Shown in pieces: positions 55,984 to 64,000 of a stretch of 64,000 nucleotides of DNA; the stretch's first letter is position 1, and each line of letters opens with the position of its first letter. A program made the translations under genes and the position numbers. The notes under the pieces were generated by a model that ran no database searches, was not told where the DNA came from, and worked only from the letters and a program-made list of their open reading frames with translations. The stretch is taken from NCBI RefSeq assembly GCF_001653955.1, contig NZ_CP013022.1, forward strand, positions 124,001 to 188,000. The letters are read 5' to 3'. The stretch comes from Francisella persica ATCC VR-331. GTDB taxonomy: Bacteria > Pseudomonadota > Gammaproteobacteria > Francisellales > Francisellaceae.

Positions 55984-56520
55984 ATGGAATTTCTAGCAAA
56001 CCTTAATTTTTTAGATATTTTGTTAATAATAGTCATCTTAATATTAAGCCTATTTGCTGCTGTTAAGGGACTATTTAAAAATATTGTATTATTAATACTT
56101 ATGGTATTTGCTGTTATTATGGCTGAAATCTTAGCGCAAAAAATCCAGCAAGTATATACCAGCTCAATAATTGAAGATCCAGGCACATCTTATGTAGTAT
56201 CATTTGTTTTGGTTCTATTGTGTGCTTACTTGATAATTTTTGGAATTATGAAAGTGTTTCTGCGCAATAATAAGGAAAAAGAAAGTCTCTCAAATACCTT
56301 ATTTGCTTTTTTTATTGCTCTAGTGCGCTTTAGTTTCGTATTTGCTATAGTTTACTCAACGCTAAACTCTTTTGATACTATCAAAGATAATTCATTATGG
56401 CAAAACTCTACTTTAGTTCAACCACTTGTAAAGGCCGGTAATTATGCTTTTAATACCAAAGTCAAAATGCAACAAAACAACCTTAAAGTATTATGTACAA
56501 AAACAATTACAGGTGATTAA
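55984..56520 (+). CDS. cvpA: CvpA-family inner-membrane protein
   Basis: A 178-residue membrane protein beginning 'MEFLANLNFLDILLIIVILI', with four hydrophobic segments and the family pattern of an N-terminal 'D-ILL..' helix and Gly/Lys 'AVKGLFKNIVL' loop. CvpA was named for colicin V production; its role concerns envelope stability. It begins 4 bp after radA. Its stop codon abuts the convergent gpsA stop. Confidence 0.8.
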   Translation: MEFLANLNFLDILLIIVILILSLFAAVKGLFKNIVLLILMVFAVIMAEILAQKIQQVYTSSIIEDPGTSYVVSFVLVLLCAYLIIFGIMKVFLRNNKEKESLSNTLFAFFIALVRFSFVFAIVYSTLNSFDTIKDNSLWQNSTLVQPLVKAGNYAFNTKVKMQQNNLKVLCTKTITGD

Positions 56521-57519
56521 TTAATTTTCATTTTTTAGCTGGCGAGTCATAAGCTCTTTGACGATACCTCTAGGATAAGCAGCTTGATACAAAACTCTAT
56601 AAGTAGCGAATACTAAAGGCATCTCAACATTGTGCTTTTTAGCAAGGTTATAAACTGCTTTTGTAGTGAAATAGCCCTCAACAACATTATTTACTTCTTT
56701 TAACGCTTGCTGTATAGTCATGCCCTGACCTAAATAAAGTCCAAACCTACGATTACGCGACTGATTGTCTGAACATGTCAACAATAAATCTCCTAAACAA
56801 CTAAGCCCGATAAAAGTTTCTGAGTTTGCGCCTAACTTAAGTCCTAACTTTTTTATTTCAACAAGACCACGAGTAATTAGTGCAGCACGAGCATTAACAC
56901 CAAACTCCATACCTGCAGCAATCCCAGCTGTAATTGCTAAAACATTTTTGACATTACCACCAATCTGAGCGCCGATGATATCAGTAGTTGTATAGCATCT
57001 AAAATTCTCATTACTAAAAATCTCTTGAACATAGCGCGCATAATCAATATCTTTTGAGGCTACTAATACAACTGTTGGGAGTTGATTAGCCAACTCTTTA
57101 GCAAAGCTTGGTCCTGTTAATAAAGCAAACTTTGTATTTGGTAAGATATCTTCAGTTATTTCACTTAATAACGCACAACTATCATGGCAAAAACCTTTTG
57201 TCGCACTGATAATATATTGCTGTGGTAAAATACACTCTTTTAACTCTAAAATAGTATCCTTAAAACCAGAGCTTGGAGTCGCAATTAATATATTATCAAA
57301 TTTACTAATACTAGCTTGCCAATCTTGAATAGCTTTTAACCTAGCAGGAAATTTCTCTATACTTGGTAGATATCTATGATTATTATTATCCTTTAGCATT
57401 TGCTCGTTATGTTCAGCTTTCCATGAGTTAATTCTTACGTTATGTCCTCTATAAGCAAGCTGTAATGCTAATGCTGTACCCCAAGCCCCTGCTCCTAAAA
57501 CAAGTATATTTTTTTGCAT
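56521..57519 (-). CDS. gpsA: NAD(P)-dependent glycerol-3-phosphate dehydrogenase GpsA
   Basis: Makes sn-glycerol-3-phosphate for phospholipids. The 332 residues show 'NILVLGAGAWGTALALQLAYRG' (dinucleotide site), 'ATPSSGFKDTI', 'SATKGF', 'LTGPSFAKELANQLPTVVLVAS', the catalytic Lys in 'GAQIGGNVKNVLAITAGI', and 'GLSCLGDLLLTCSDNQSRNRRFG'. Complete and convergent with cvpA, with no spacer. Confidence 0.97.
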   Translation of the reverse strand: MQKNILVLGAGAWGTALALQLAYRGHNVRINSWKAEHNEQMLKDNNNHRYLPSIEKFPARLKAIQDWQASISKFDNILIATPSSGFKDTILELKECILPQQYIISATKGFCHDSCALLSEITEDILPNTKFALLTGPSFAKELANQLPTVVLVASKDIDYARYVQEIFSNENFRCYTTTDIIGAQIGGNVKNVLAITAGIAAGMEFGVNARAALITRGLVEIKKLGLKLGANSETFIGLSCLGDLLLTCSDNQSRNRRFGLYLGQGMTIQQALKEVNNVVEGYFTTKAVYNLAKKHNVEMPLVFATYRVLYQAAYPRGIVKELMTRQLKNEN

Positions 57520-57719
57520 ACATTAAATTCGTCAACTCCTTTACTTCTTAATATATTCTATAGTTGCTAAAGTGTAAACACTTCTATTTTATAACTTTTT
57601 ATTATCATATAAATAAAATTAATATATTTAACTTCAGTAACATAAATGAAATAATACTTATAGCTATTTTTATTAAACATTATTTAAGAAGGTCAAAATA
57701 AAAAATTATATTAGTAGCA

Positions 57720-57848
57720 ATGACAATTTTTAGCATTATTTTAGTATCATACTGTTATAAATTACAGCCGATAAATAGCTTCTCTGTTCAATATTTTCTA
57801 GAACAGGTATTAATTATTATCTTCATAATTTTTTCTAATATACTTTAA
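57720..57848 (+). other. 42-codon open frame, possible prepilin-like remnant
   Basis: In the 374-bp gap upstream of the decayed minor pilins, ATG 57720 to TAA 57848 encodes 'MTIFSIILVSYCYKLQPINS' and 'FSVQYFLEQVLIIIFIIFSN'. The second half faintly resembles a prepilin helix (FSxxxxLEQVLIIIFII). No good ribosome-binding site. The rest of the gap shows nothing I can support. Confidence 0.2.
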
Positions 57849-57893
57849 AAAATAAGTTACTATTTGACTCAAATTCATAAGCTAAAACTCAGT

Positions 57894-58226
57894 ATGCAAA
57901 TAAATAAACATAAGTGTCTACAAGGAATATATCTGATTTAAGTAATCATATCTATCTCTATAATTTTATTTATATTAACTGCTTTTCACTTTTAATCTCC
58001 TCATCTATTATTAATAACACTCTTGCAGACAAAAAAGTTGAACTTATAGATGTTTTAGTTAGAGAATCGAGGAATATTCAATATTTAGGTTTTTTACAAC
58101 TCATGAAGTATGGCTTTTCCTCAAAGTGATGTTGATGGAAATCTAGATTTAATTAGATTTGAAGCAAGCAATACTGATTTTGATATATCTATTTCAAAAG
58201 AGACTAAAAGAGCTAACCAAGACTAA
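57894..58226 (+). pseudogene. PilV-like minor prepilin, nonsense mutation at Glu5 and frameshifts
   Basis: ATG 57894: leader 'MQINKHKCLQG', then mature 'IYLI', stop, 'VIISISIILFILTAFHF'. The TAA stands exactly where a prepilin has Glu5 (GAA to TAA is one change). Further on, another frame gives 'MAFPQSDVDGNLDLIRFEAS' and 'NTDFDISISKETKRANQD' ending at 58226. The Gly-aliphatic cleavage site and hydrophobic helix fit PilV/PilW-class minor pilins. Dead. Confidence 0.55.
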
Positions 58227-58310
58227 CACCATTTAAAATAAAAACCACTAGTAAATAATATACTTTCCAACGAAATTAAAATACAACATAATTATAGATA
58301 GAATATTGTT

Positions 58311-58913
58311 TTTACCAATAAATATAGTCGTGGTCTAAATGTTGTTGAGCTTCTTGTAGCAATGACTATAAGTCTTATAGCATCTTCTTAAAAATGTTAA
58401 AACTTTTTATAGCAATTCGGCTCAAAGAGTAAATACTGATATAAATGAGATGACTGTTAAACAAGCTATCTATGATAGTACTGTAAACTCTGGATTATCG
58501 TATGCATATGGTACAAATACTCAAATATATATCAACAATACTTGGGATGATTTATCTGAACATAAATTTTTTATAGATTCATCTAATACAAAGATTGGCA
58601 ATATATCTCCAAATATTTCAAACTATCTACAGACTTGACTTAGGTACTAGCTGTTTTGGCACCTGTTATCAAAGTACCGTTATATTATGATAAAAGCTGA
58701 AACATCATCTAATAATTTAGTAAACTTAACTCTTTATCTTGACTCTACTAACAGTATTAATGCTAGTGACTACTTAACATTATTAATAATAGTGGTCAAA
58801 TTGATTTAATCAAAGTTTCAAATGTAGGTGAGTCGAATGATATAACATTATCTCAGCCTGCTACTGGTCAATATATCGTTGATGATTATGTCGGCAAATT
58901 TGATAGATTTTAA
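58311..58913 (+). pseudogene. PilW-like minor prepilin, decayed
   Basis: The prepilin N-terminus 'NKYSRG-LNVVELLVAMTIS' and 'LIASS' is followed by a stop. Then come open pieces 'NSAQRVNTDINEMTVKQAIY', 'DSTVNSGLSYAYGTNTQIYI', a cysteine region 'GTSCFGTCYQS', 'MIKAETSSNNLVNLTLYLDS', and 'NNSGQIDLIKVSNVGESNDI' through 'YIVDDYVGKFDRF' to TAA at 58913. The order and length (about 200 residues) fit PilW-type minor pilins. Several shifts and stops. Confidence 0.55.
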
Positions 58914-59014
58914 CACCATTTACAAAAAAATTAAAATCTGGTCTGGTGTAACAAATTGACAAGAGAATTTTTTAGTAATATTATTTCGTCATTTAGCAAA
59001 ATATAGTTATAAAA

Positions 59015-59335
59015 ATGAAATTAGCTCATATTGTCGACTTACAAAAAGCTTTGGGAGATGAAACTAGGATTAGAATTCTCATGGTTGTTTATCAACATCA
59101 GTTATGCCTTTGCCATTTAGCACATATTTTAAAACTTGCTAACTCAACCATATCAAAACATCTAGATATACTTAGGCGTAGTGGTTTTATTCACAAACGT
59201 AAACAAGGTAGATTTCACTATTTCTATTTTAATTCTACCTACCAGCAACAATTAAACTGGCTTTTAGATATCCTTGCAGATGATGAGACGATTCAGTCTG
59301 ATCAAAAACTCATAAAACAGCTAATAGCTCAATAA
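59015..59335 (+). CDS. ArsR/SmtB-family metal-sensing repressor
   Basis: A 106-residue winged-helix protein: 'LQKALGDETRIRILMVVYQH', the alpha3 metal motif 'QLCLCHLAHIL' (compare ELCVCDL of CadC/ArsR), the recognition helix 'ANSTISKHLDILRRSGFIHK', and the wing 'RKQGRFHYFYF'. It lies 43 bp upstream of a zinc/cadmium ATPase gene and should repress this operon until metal binds. The operator is not pinned down. Confidence 0.9.
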   Translation: MKLAHIVDLQKALGDETRIRILMVVYQHQLCLCHLAHILKLANSTISKHLDILRRSGFIHKRKQGRFHYFYFNSTYQQQLNWLLDILADDETIQSDQKLIKQLIAQ

Positions 59336-59378
59336 CTTGAGTACCTCTACCAGAGATACATGCAAAGGAGAATATCCT

Positions 59379-61544
59379 ATGAATAATACACAACAATATT
59401 TGAACTTCAAGGTATATGGTTTAGATTGTATCGAAGAAGTCAACATCATAAAAAAAGCGTTAGGTAAGAAAATCGCCGATCAGCATATGCAGTTTGACCT
59501 ACTTAATGGCAAACTTTCAATCAATTCTAGCGATATCTCTACAAAAGAAATTATAGCTTTGATAAACAAATCGGGACTAAAAGCATCAACATGGGATGAA
59601 TATATTTCAAAAAATCACGATACTAATTTTTACAATAAATATTCAAGATTAATTACAACGTTAATTAGTGGTATCTTTATTGTTTTTGGTTATATTTATC
59701 ATGGTTTATCTAATGGTTTTATATATGCTTTTGTTGCTAACTATAGCTCTACGCAGCTAACTCCTTTCATATCACAAATATCTTATTTACTAGCTATAGT
59801 ATTTGGTAGCTGGTTTGTTATACCTAAAGCTTTAGCATCATTTAAAATACTTAGTGCCGATATGAACCTATTGATGCTAATTGCTATAGTTGGTGCGATA
59901 ATTATTGGTCAACTCTTTGAGGCTGCTGTAGTGAGCTTTTTATTTGCCTTTTCACTTTTACTTGAATCATGGAGTGTCAATAATGCTCGTTCAGCAATCA
60001 CCAAACTTATGCAACTAACTCCAGATAAAGCTTTAGTTTACTGCTGCCACAATAAGCAATTTGAAGAAAAACCCATAGCAGATATAAATTTAAATAAAAG
60101 GGTTATGATAAAGCCAGGTCAAAGGATTGCTTTAGATGGAGTTATTATCAGAGGTAGCAGTTATATAAACCAAGCACCAATCACTGGTGAATCAATTCTA
60201 GTGGAGAAAACAATCAATGATGAGGTTTTTGCAGGAAGTATAAATGGTAGCTCTACTATTGAAATAAGAACAACAAAAACTACTGATAATTCATCAGTTG
60301 CAAAAATAATCCAAGCTATTGAACATGCTCAATCAAAACGCTCTAAAGCTGAAAAATGGGTCGATAAGTTTGCGAGAATTTATACACCTACAATGATAGT
60401 ATTAGCTTTACTAATAGCCATCTTACCACCTTTATTGCTAGGGCAAGCTTGGCTTAAATGGATATATCAAGCATTAGTTATACTTGTAGTAGCTTGCCCT
60501 TGCGCATTGGTAATATCAACACCAATTTCTATAGTTTCAAGCTTAGCAAAAGCTGCTAGAAATGGTATTTTGATAAAGGGTAGTGAATTTATAGAAATAC
60601 CAGCTACACTTAAAGCTATTGCTTTTGATAAAACTGGTACATTAACTCTAGGACAACCTAGTATTACTGAAATAGTCGTAGCTGAGAACTTTTCTAAACA
60701 ATACTTAATCACTATAGCAGCAAGTCTTGAAAGCACAGTTGATCACCCAATATCTAAGGCTATTTTAGACTATGCTAATAACAATAATATAATATTCACA
60801 CAAGCCAGTAATACTCAAGTTATCAGTGGTAAAGGTGTAACTGGAAAAGTTGATAATAATAGTTTTTGGCTTGGTAATCATGCTTTTGCCCATGAAAAAC
60901 AGCTTTGTAATAATAGCCTGTTACACCAAAAAGCTACAGAACTTAGAGATAACGGTTTGACACTTACATTTATCGGTAATAGTAAGGATATAATTGGTAT
61001 TATAGCTATACAAGATAAGATAAAAGCCAATATTAAGAGCTGCCTAAGACAATTAAAAAGTCTAGGAATTAAACAAACAATTATGCTTACAGGTGATAAT
61101 ACTGCTACTGCAAAAGCTATTGCTACACAAGCTGGAGTTGATAGTTTTTACGCTGAACTACTACCACAAGATAAAGTTATTAAGATTGATGAGTTAGTTA
61201 ATGACTATGCCAGTGTTGCAATGGTTGGTGATGGTATTAACGATGCTCCAGCTCTAGCAACAGCAAACTTGGGAATAGCAATGGCTGCTATTGGTAACGA
61301 TATCGCAATAGAAACAGCAGATATTGCTTTGATGACAGATGACATCTCAAAGCTTGCTTGGCTTATCAAACATTCAAAGAAAACATTAATGATAATAAAA
61401 CAAAATATAAGCTTTGCTATAGCCATAAAAGCTATTTTCATATCTTTAGCTATGCTTGATTTAGCTACTTTATGGATGGCGATAGTTGCTGATATGGGTG
61501 CTACCCTAATTGTGATAATAAACTCACTGAGATTACTAAAATAA
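59379..61544 (+). CDS. zntA: P1B-type Zn/Cd/Pb-exporting ATPase
   Basis: Start ATG 59379 after AAGGAG (721 residues), not the in-frame codon at 59337. A degenerate N-terminal HMA-like domain keeps a single Cys ('YGLDCIEEVNII') instead of CxxC. Then come the TGES-type actuator ('APITGESILVEK'), the ion-binding 'VACPCALVISTP' (Cys near 373), the phosphorylation site 'DKTGTLTLGQP' (Asp near 417), 'TVDHPISKAIL' (HP locus) and 'GDGINDAPALATA'. The last helix 'DMGATLIVIINSLRLLK' has the Asp of the ZntA/CadA group rather than CopA. Controlled by the ArsR gene upstream. Confidence 0.93.
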   Translation: MNNTQQYLNFKVYGLDCIEEVNIIKKALGKKIADQHMQFDLLNGKLSINSSDISTKEIIALINKSGLKASTWDEYISKNHDTNFYNKYSRLITTLISGIFIVFGYIYHGLSNGFIYAFVANYSSTQLTPFISQISYLLAIVFGSWFVIPKALASFKILSADMNLLMLIAIVGAIIIGQLFEAAVVSFLFAFSLLLESWSVNNARSAITKLMQLTPDKALVYCCHNKQFEEKPIADINLNKRVMIKPGQRIALDGVIIRGSSYINQAPITGESILVEKTINDEVFAGSINGSSTIEIRTTKTTDNSSVAKIIQAIEHAQSKRSKAEKWVDKFARIYTPTMIVLALLIAILPPLLLGQAWLKWIYQALVILVVACPCALVISTPISIVSSLAKAARNGILIKGSEFIEIPATLKAIAFDKTGTLTLGQPSITEIVVAENFSKQYLITIAASLESTVDHPISKAILDYANNNNIIFTQASNTQVISGKGVTGKVDNNSFWLGNHAFAHEKQLCNNSLLHQKATELRDNGLTLTFIGNSKDIIGIIAIQDKIKANIKSCLRQLKSLGIKQTIMLTGDNTATAKAIATQAGVDSFYAELLPQDKVIKIDELVNDYASVAMVGDGINDAPALATANLGIAMAAIGNDIAIETADIALMTDDISKLAWLIKHSKKTLMIIKQNISFAIAIKAIFISLAMLDLATLWMAIVADMGATLIVIINSLRLLK

Positions 61545-61613
61545 GTTATATATCATACTTCAGCTATAATGGTAAAAATGTCTAATATCTTTCATAAATT
61601 TAAATAAAATAAG

Positions 61614-62554
61614 CTAACATTTTAGCTCAACATTACTATTAGGATCAGTAACTCTACGTGTAAAAGCTATATCTACGCCAAAAATCTCCATAGCAATCCA
61701 GTAGTAGGATAATATATTCTCACATCAATACCATCAACACTAGGCACTAGTTGCTCAAAACCTACTGCATAGATAACTTTGTTATACTTGTATAGATGTT
61801 TATTTATCTCTTTATCTATTGATAGGTATCTTTAAACCCTGCTATCAAGATTTTGAGAAATATTCTCTCTAACCCATTTAGCTATCTCACCCTTTAAACC
61901 AGAATTATCATACAAGATCCAACCTCCATATTAATGGCATATCTTAAAGGTTGACAATAGAAATTTGCGACATCATCAATTCCAATTTCAAGTAAGTTTC
62001 TAATAATTATAATTGCTTAATGAGATGAACCAAAAACTGTAACATTATCATCTTCGAGAAGTCATTTTTTAGTTTAGAAGATGCTAAAGCCTTAGAAAAA
62101 GAGGTATTTCTTTGGTAATCTCAAAATTATGGGTATTTAAAGATTTCGCTCAAAAACTTGTAGCTAGGATAACTTTCTTAGCCATATAAATTTCTCTCTT
62201 ACCATATACCAAACGCCTTGAGCTATTTCCATATCACTAATAGTGTCAAAACTATAATCAATCTCTTGCATTAGGTTATTTGTAATTCACTGTAATGGTT
62301 CGCTAACATCTTAATTAATTGCGTAAATTCTTGTTTAGAATAATCATTAATAGCAAATTTCTGGTTTTTTGCATATTCAAAAGCTTGTGTTTAATTTTAA
62401 AAAATTAAGAAATATCAAAATTACCGACACTGAAATTTAGATCTAACCAAAGTACATCTTAGCTTTTATGCCATTATCTAAAAGCTGGCCATCAACAGCT
62501 ATACCAGCAGGACCTGCACCAACTACAGTCCATTTGTTATTATGAGATTTTCAT
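61614..62554 (-). pseudogene. decayed FAD/NAD(P)-binding oxidoreductase
   Basis: Near the 5' end one frame reads 'NKWTVVGAGPAGIAVDGQLL' and 'DNGIKAK', a classic GxGxxG FAD loop. Later pieces: 'QEIDYSFDTISDMEIAQGVW', 'YMVREKFIW', 'DDNVTVFGSSH' (second dinucleotide site) and 'RNLLEIGIDDVANFYCQPLR'. A pyridine nucleotide-disulfide-oxidoreductase-like flavoprotein of roughly 310-330 residues is implied, with more than ten stops and shifts. Divergent from the LysR gene, which may once have regulated it. Confidence 0.65.
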
Positions 62555-62694
62555 GCAACTTATCAATATTTTTACCTAGAGACTATTTATAACCAAGTAA
62601 TTTAATAAGTGCTTAAATAAATACTTAGTAATATTGAATATCAGAAAATCTTATAATAGAATCATATAGCATAGGCTTTACTAAATATATAAAA

Positions 62695-63582
62695 ATGCGT
62701 ATCACTCTAAAACAACTTCAAGTCTTTGTCAATACTGCAAAATCAGAATCGATTAGTGCTGGCGCAGAAAAATGTTTCATTTCTCAGGCAGCGGCAAGTA
62801 TGTCACTGTCACAACTTGAAAACATGCTTGACACAAAACTATTTGACCGTGTTGGTAAGCGTATGAAGCTAAATTCCAATGGTAAAAGTCTCATAGCTAA
62901 AGCTATTAAGATTTTAGATGAGATAGAGGAACTTGAAGCATTTAGCGCTAACAACACCCAACTATCTGGGAAAATAGTTATTGGCGCAAGTACAACAATA
63001 GCTAACTATATTTTACCTAAATATATTGCTATGTTTAGAAAACTTTATCAAGATACTGATTTTGAAATTCTCTCTGGTAATACTAAAGAGATTATCAATA
63101 GCGTTGAATCACTAAACTGTGATGTTGGTTTTGTTGAGTGTGAGTGTAATAGTCAGATAATAGCTACAACTTTATGGACAAAAGATAACTTAAAAATAGT
63201 TTGTCGTGCTAATCATCCATTATCTAGCAAAAAAAATCTAAACATAAAAGATTTACTAGAATACGAATGGGTTACGAGAGAACAAGGCTCTGGCACATTT
63301 GAGATATTTTTAAATGCTTTAGCAGATAAAGTTTCTAGTATAAAAAAAATAATAACTTTACGCAGCTCAGAAGCGATAAAACAATATATCGCCTATAGTG
63401 ACTGTTTAGCCTGTATATCTGCAGTTATTACAACCCAAGCTTTAGATACAAATAAATATAGTATTCTTGAGACCAAAGATCTTGATCTAACAAGAAATTT
63501 CTACAAATTACTACATAAAAAGAAATATCATACTGCTCTAACACAAGCATTCTGTGATTTTATAGAAGAAGATATTAAATAG
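62695..63582 (+). CDS. LysR-family transcriptional regulator
   Basis: A 295-residue LTTR: the N-terminal helix-turn-helix 'MRITLKQLQVFVNTAKSESI' with 'AEKCFISQAAASMSLSQLEN', 'LGTKLFDR'-type 'LDTKLFDRVGKRMKL', then the periplasmic-binding-like effector domain ('GKIVIGASTTIANYILPKYI', 'DVGFVECECNS', 'EWVTREQGSGTFEIF'). Related to regulators of sulfur or nitrogen metabolism, but the effector is unknown. LTTRs usually control the divergent gene, here a pseudogene, so its remaining targets may be elsewhere or itself. Confidence 0.9.
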   Translation: MRITLKQLQVFVNTAKSESISAGAEKCFISQAAASMSLSQLENMLDTKLFDRVGKRMKLNSNGKSLIAKAIKILDEIEELEAFSANNTQLSGKIVIGASTTIANYILPKYIAMFRKLYQDTDFEILSGNTKEIINSVESLNCDVGFVECECNSQIIATTLWTKDNLKIVCRANHPLSSKKNLNIKDLLEYEWVTREQGSGTFEIFLNALADKVSSIKKIITLRSSEAIKQYIAYSDCLACISAVITTQALDTNKYSILETKDLDLTRNFYKLLHKKKYHTALTQAFCDFIEEDIK

Positions 63583-63665
63583 TTGCGATATAAAGCTTGA
63601 AAATTTTAATATTTAGCGCCATCTTTAATAAACAAACATATTAAATCTAAACCTAAGGAGATAAA

Positions 63666-64000
63666 ATGTCTATAGGAATAATTCTACTTATAATAATAGT
63701 TATAATGGCTGTATATGTTGTTATGACGTACAATAAGCTAATTACAGAGATTGAGACTGTTAAGAACTCTGAAAAACAAATAGATGTTCAACTAGATCGA
63801 CGTGCTAAGGTATTTGACTCGTTAGTTAATGTGGTCAAAAAATACATGGATTATGAGCAAACAACCTTAAAACAAGTAGTAGCGCTAAGAAACCAAGCTA
63901 ACCTTGCCAAAGAAAATGGTGATATCCAAGAAAGAATAAATGCCGAAAATAAGATTTCTGATCTTGCTAAAGGTATAAATGTACAGTTTGAAAACTACCC
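63666..64000 (+). CDS. lemA: LemA-family protein (3' end outside window)
   Basis: ATG 63666 after 'AAGGAG'. The visible 111 residues have one N-terminal membrane helix ('IGIILLIIIVIMAVYVVMTY'), then 'NKLITEIETVKNSEKQIDVQ', 'LDRRAKVFDSLVNVVKKYMD' and 'YEQTTLKQVVALRNQANLAK', the standard start of LemA, a membrane-anchored helical-bundle protein often paired with a metalloprotease or TPM-domain gene. Runs off the window end. Confidence 0.92.
   Translation, partial: MSIGIILLIIIVIMAVYVVMTYNKLITEIETVKNSEKQIDVQLDRRAKVFDSLVNVVKKYMDYEQTTLKQVVALRNQANLAKENGDIQERINAENKISDLAKGINVQFENY

Noticed and set aside
1-64000. CRISPR arrays, tRNA or rRNA genes, prophage
   Set aside because: Reading the gaps showed no regularly spaced repeats, no cloverleaf with CCA-like ends and no phage genes; all long gaps are AT-rich decay.

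Overview
This window looks like a chromosomal segment of Francisella tularensis. The base composition is strongly AT-rich. Several gene families are specific to this genus: the TUL4 (LpnA) and LpnB lipoproteins, the FupA/FupB outer-membrane iron-uptake paralogues, the fused purCD gene, and the lipid A 1-phosphatase LpxE beside the pilA/pilE array. About one gene in four is decayed, as expected for a host-restricted F. tularensis subspecies and unlike F. novicida. An intact pilA next to a separate pilE2 copy, and separate fupA and fupB genes, argue for a type A (or mediasiatica) lineage rather than holarctica or LVS. That lineage call comes from remembered literature and was not computed here. 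No CRISPR array, tRNA, rRNA or prophage is visible, and the only transposon trace is a dead IS remnant.

Layout. 0-5.2 kb: the end of a BioC-like methyltransferase, a secreted hypothetical protein, and a der-murA-murB operon (ribosome assembly GTPase plus two peptidoglycan precursor enzymes). 5.3-9.3 kb: two tiny decayed secreted-protein genes, then frameshifted fupB and intact fupA. 9.4-17 kb: malic enzyme, ribF-ileS-lspA, a lipoprotein and rlmE. 17-20.8 kb: two pseudogenes (HD phosphohydrolase and glutamine amidotransferase) around a GDSL hydrolase, then a parA-parB pair. 20.9-27.3 kb: topA, a decayed Wzy/O-antigen-ligase-type membrane gene, and the lipoprotein cluster lpnB, a coiled-coil lipoprotein, a dead lipoprotein, an IS remnant and lpnA. 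27.3-31 kb: a Mth938-domain protein, oligopeptidase A, broken yraN and queH. 31-37.7 kb: de novo purine and folate genes (folD-purM-purCD-purN, then purE-purK). 37.8-42.2 kb: lpxE, pilA with two dead pilin copies, a dead lipoprotein and a dead VapBC-type toxin-antitoxin pair. 42.3-50.1 kb: recN, a class I aminotransferase and a cupin sugar-isomerase domain, separated by four large pseudogenes (cation efflux, alcohol dehydrogenase, amino-acid permease, fatty-acid hydroxylase). 50.1-57.5 kb: sodC and msrB (oxidative stress), a PQ-loop protein, aroC, a tightly packed dedA-small ORF-PilZ-like-radA-cvpA run, and gpsA. 57.5-64 kb: decayed minor pilin genes, an ArsR-zntA metal-resistance operon, a dead FAD oxidoreductase, a LysR regulator and the start of lemA.

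How it fits together. The intact genes are mostly housekeeping (cell wall, purines, cofactors, repair) or interaction with the host (iron uptake, lipoproteins, lipid A modification, SodC, pilin). The decayed genes are mostly transporters, catabolic enzymes, minor pilins and a toxin-antitoxin pair, which is the pattern of ongoing genome reduction. I did not find a convincing undescribed multi-gene system. The most informative unusual signals are an 11-base homopolymer that splits fupB, an apparent AUU (or lost) start of the PQ-loop gene, a 20-bp perfect palindrome at the lpnA promoter, and several previously short or hidden reading frames.
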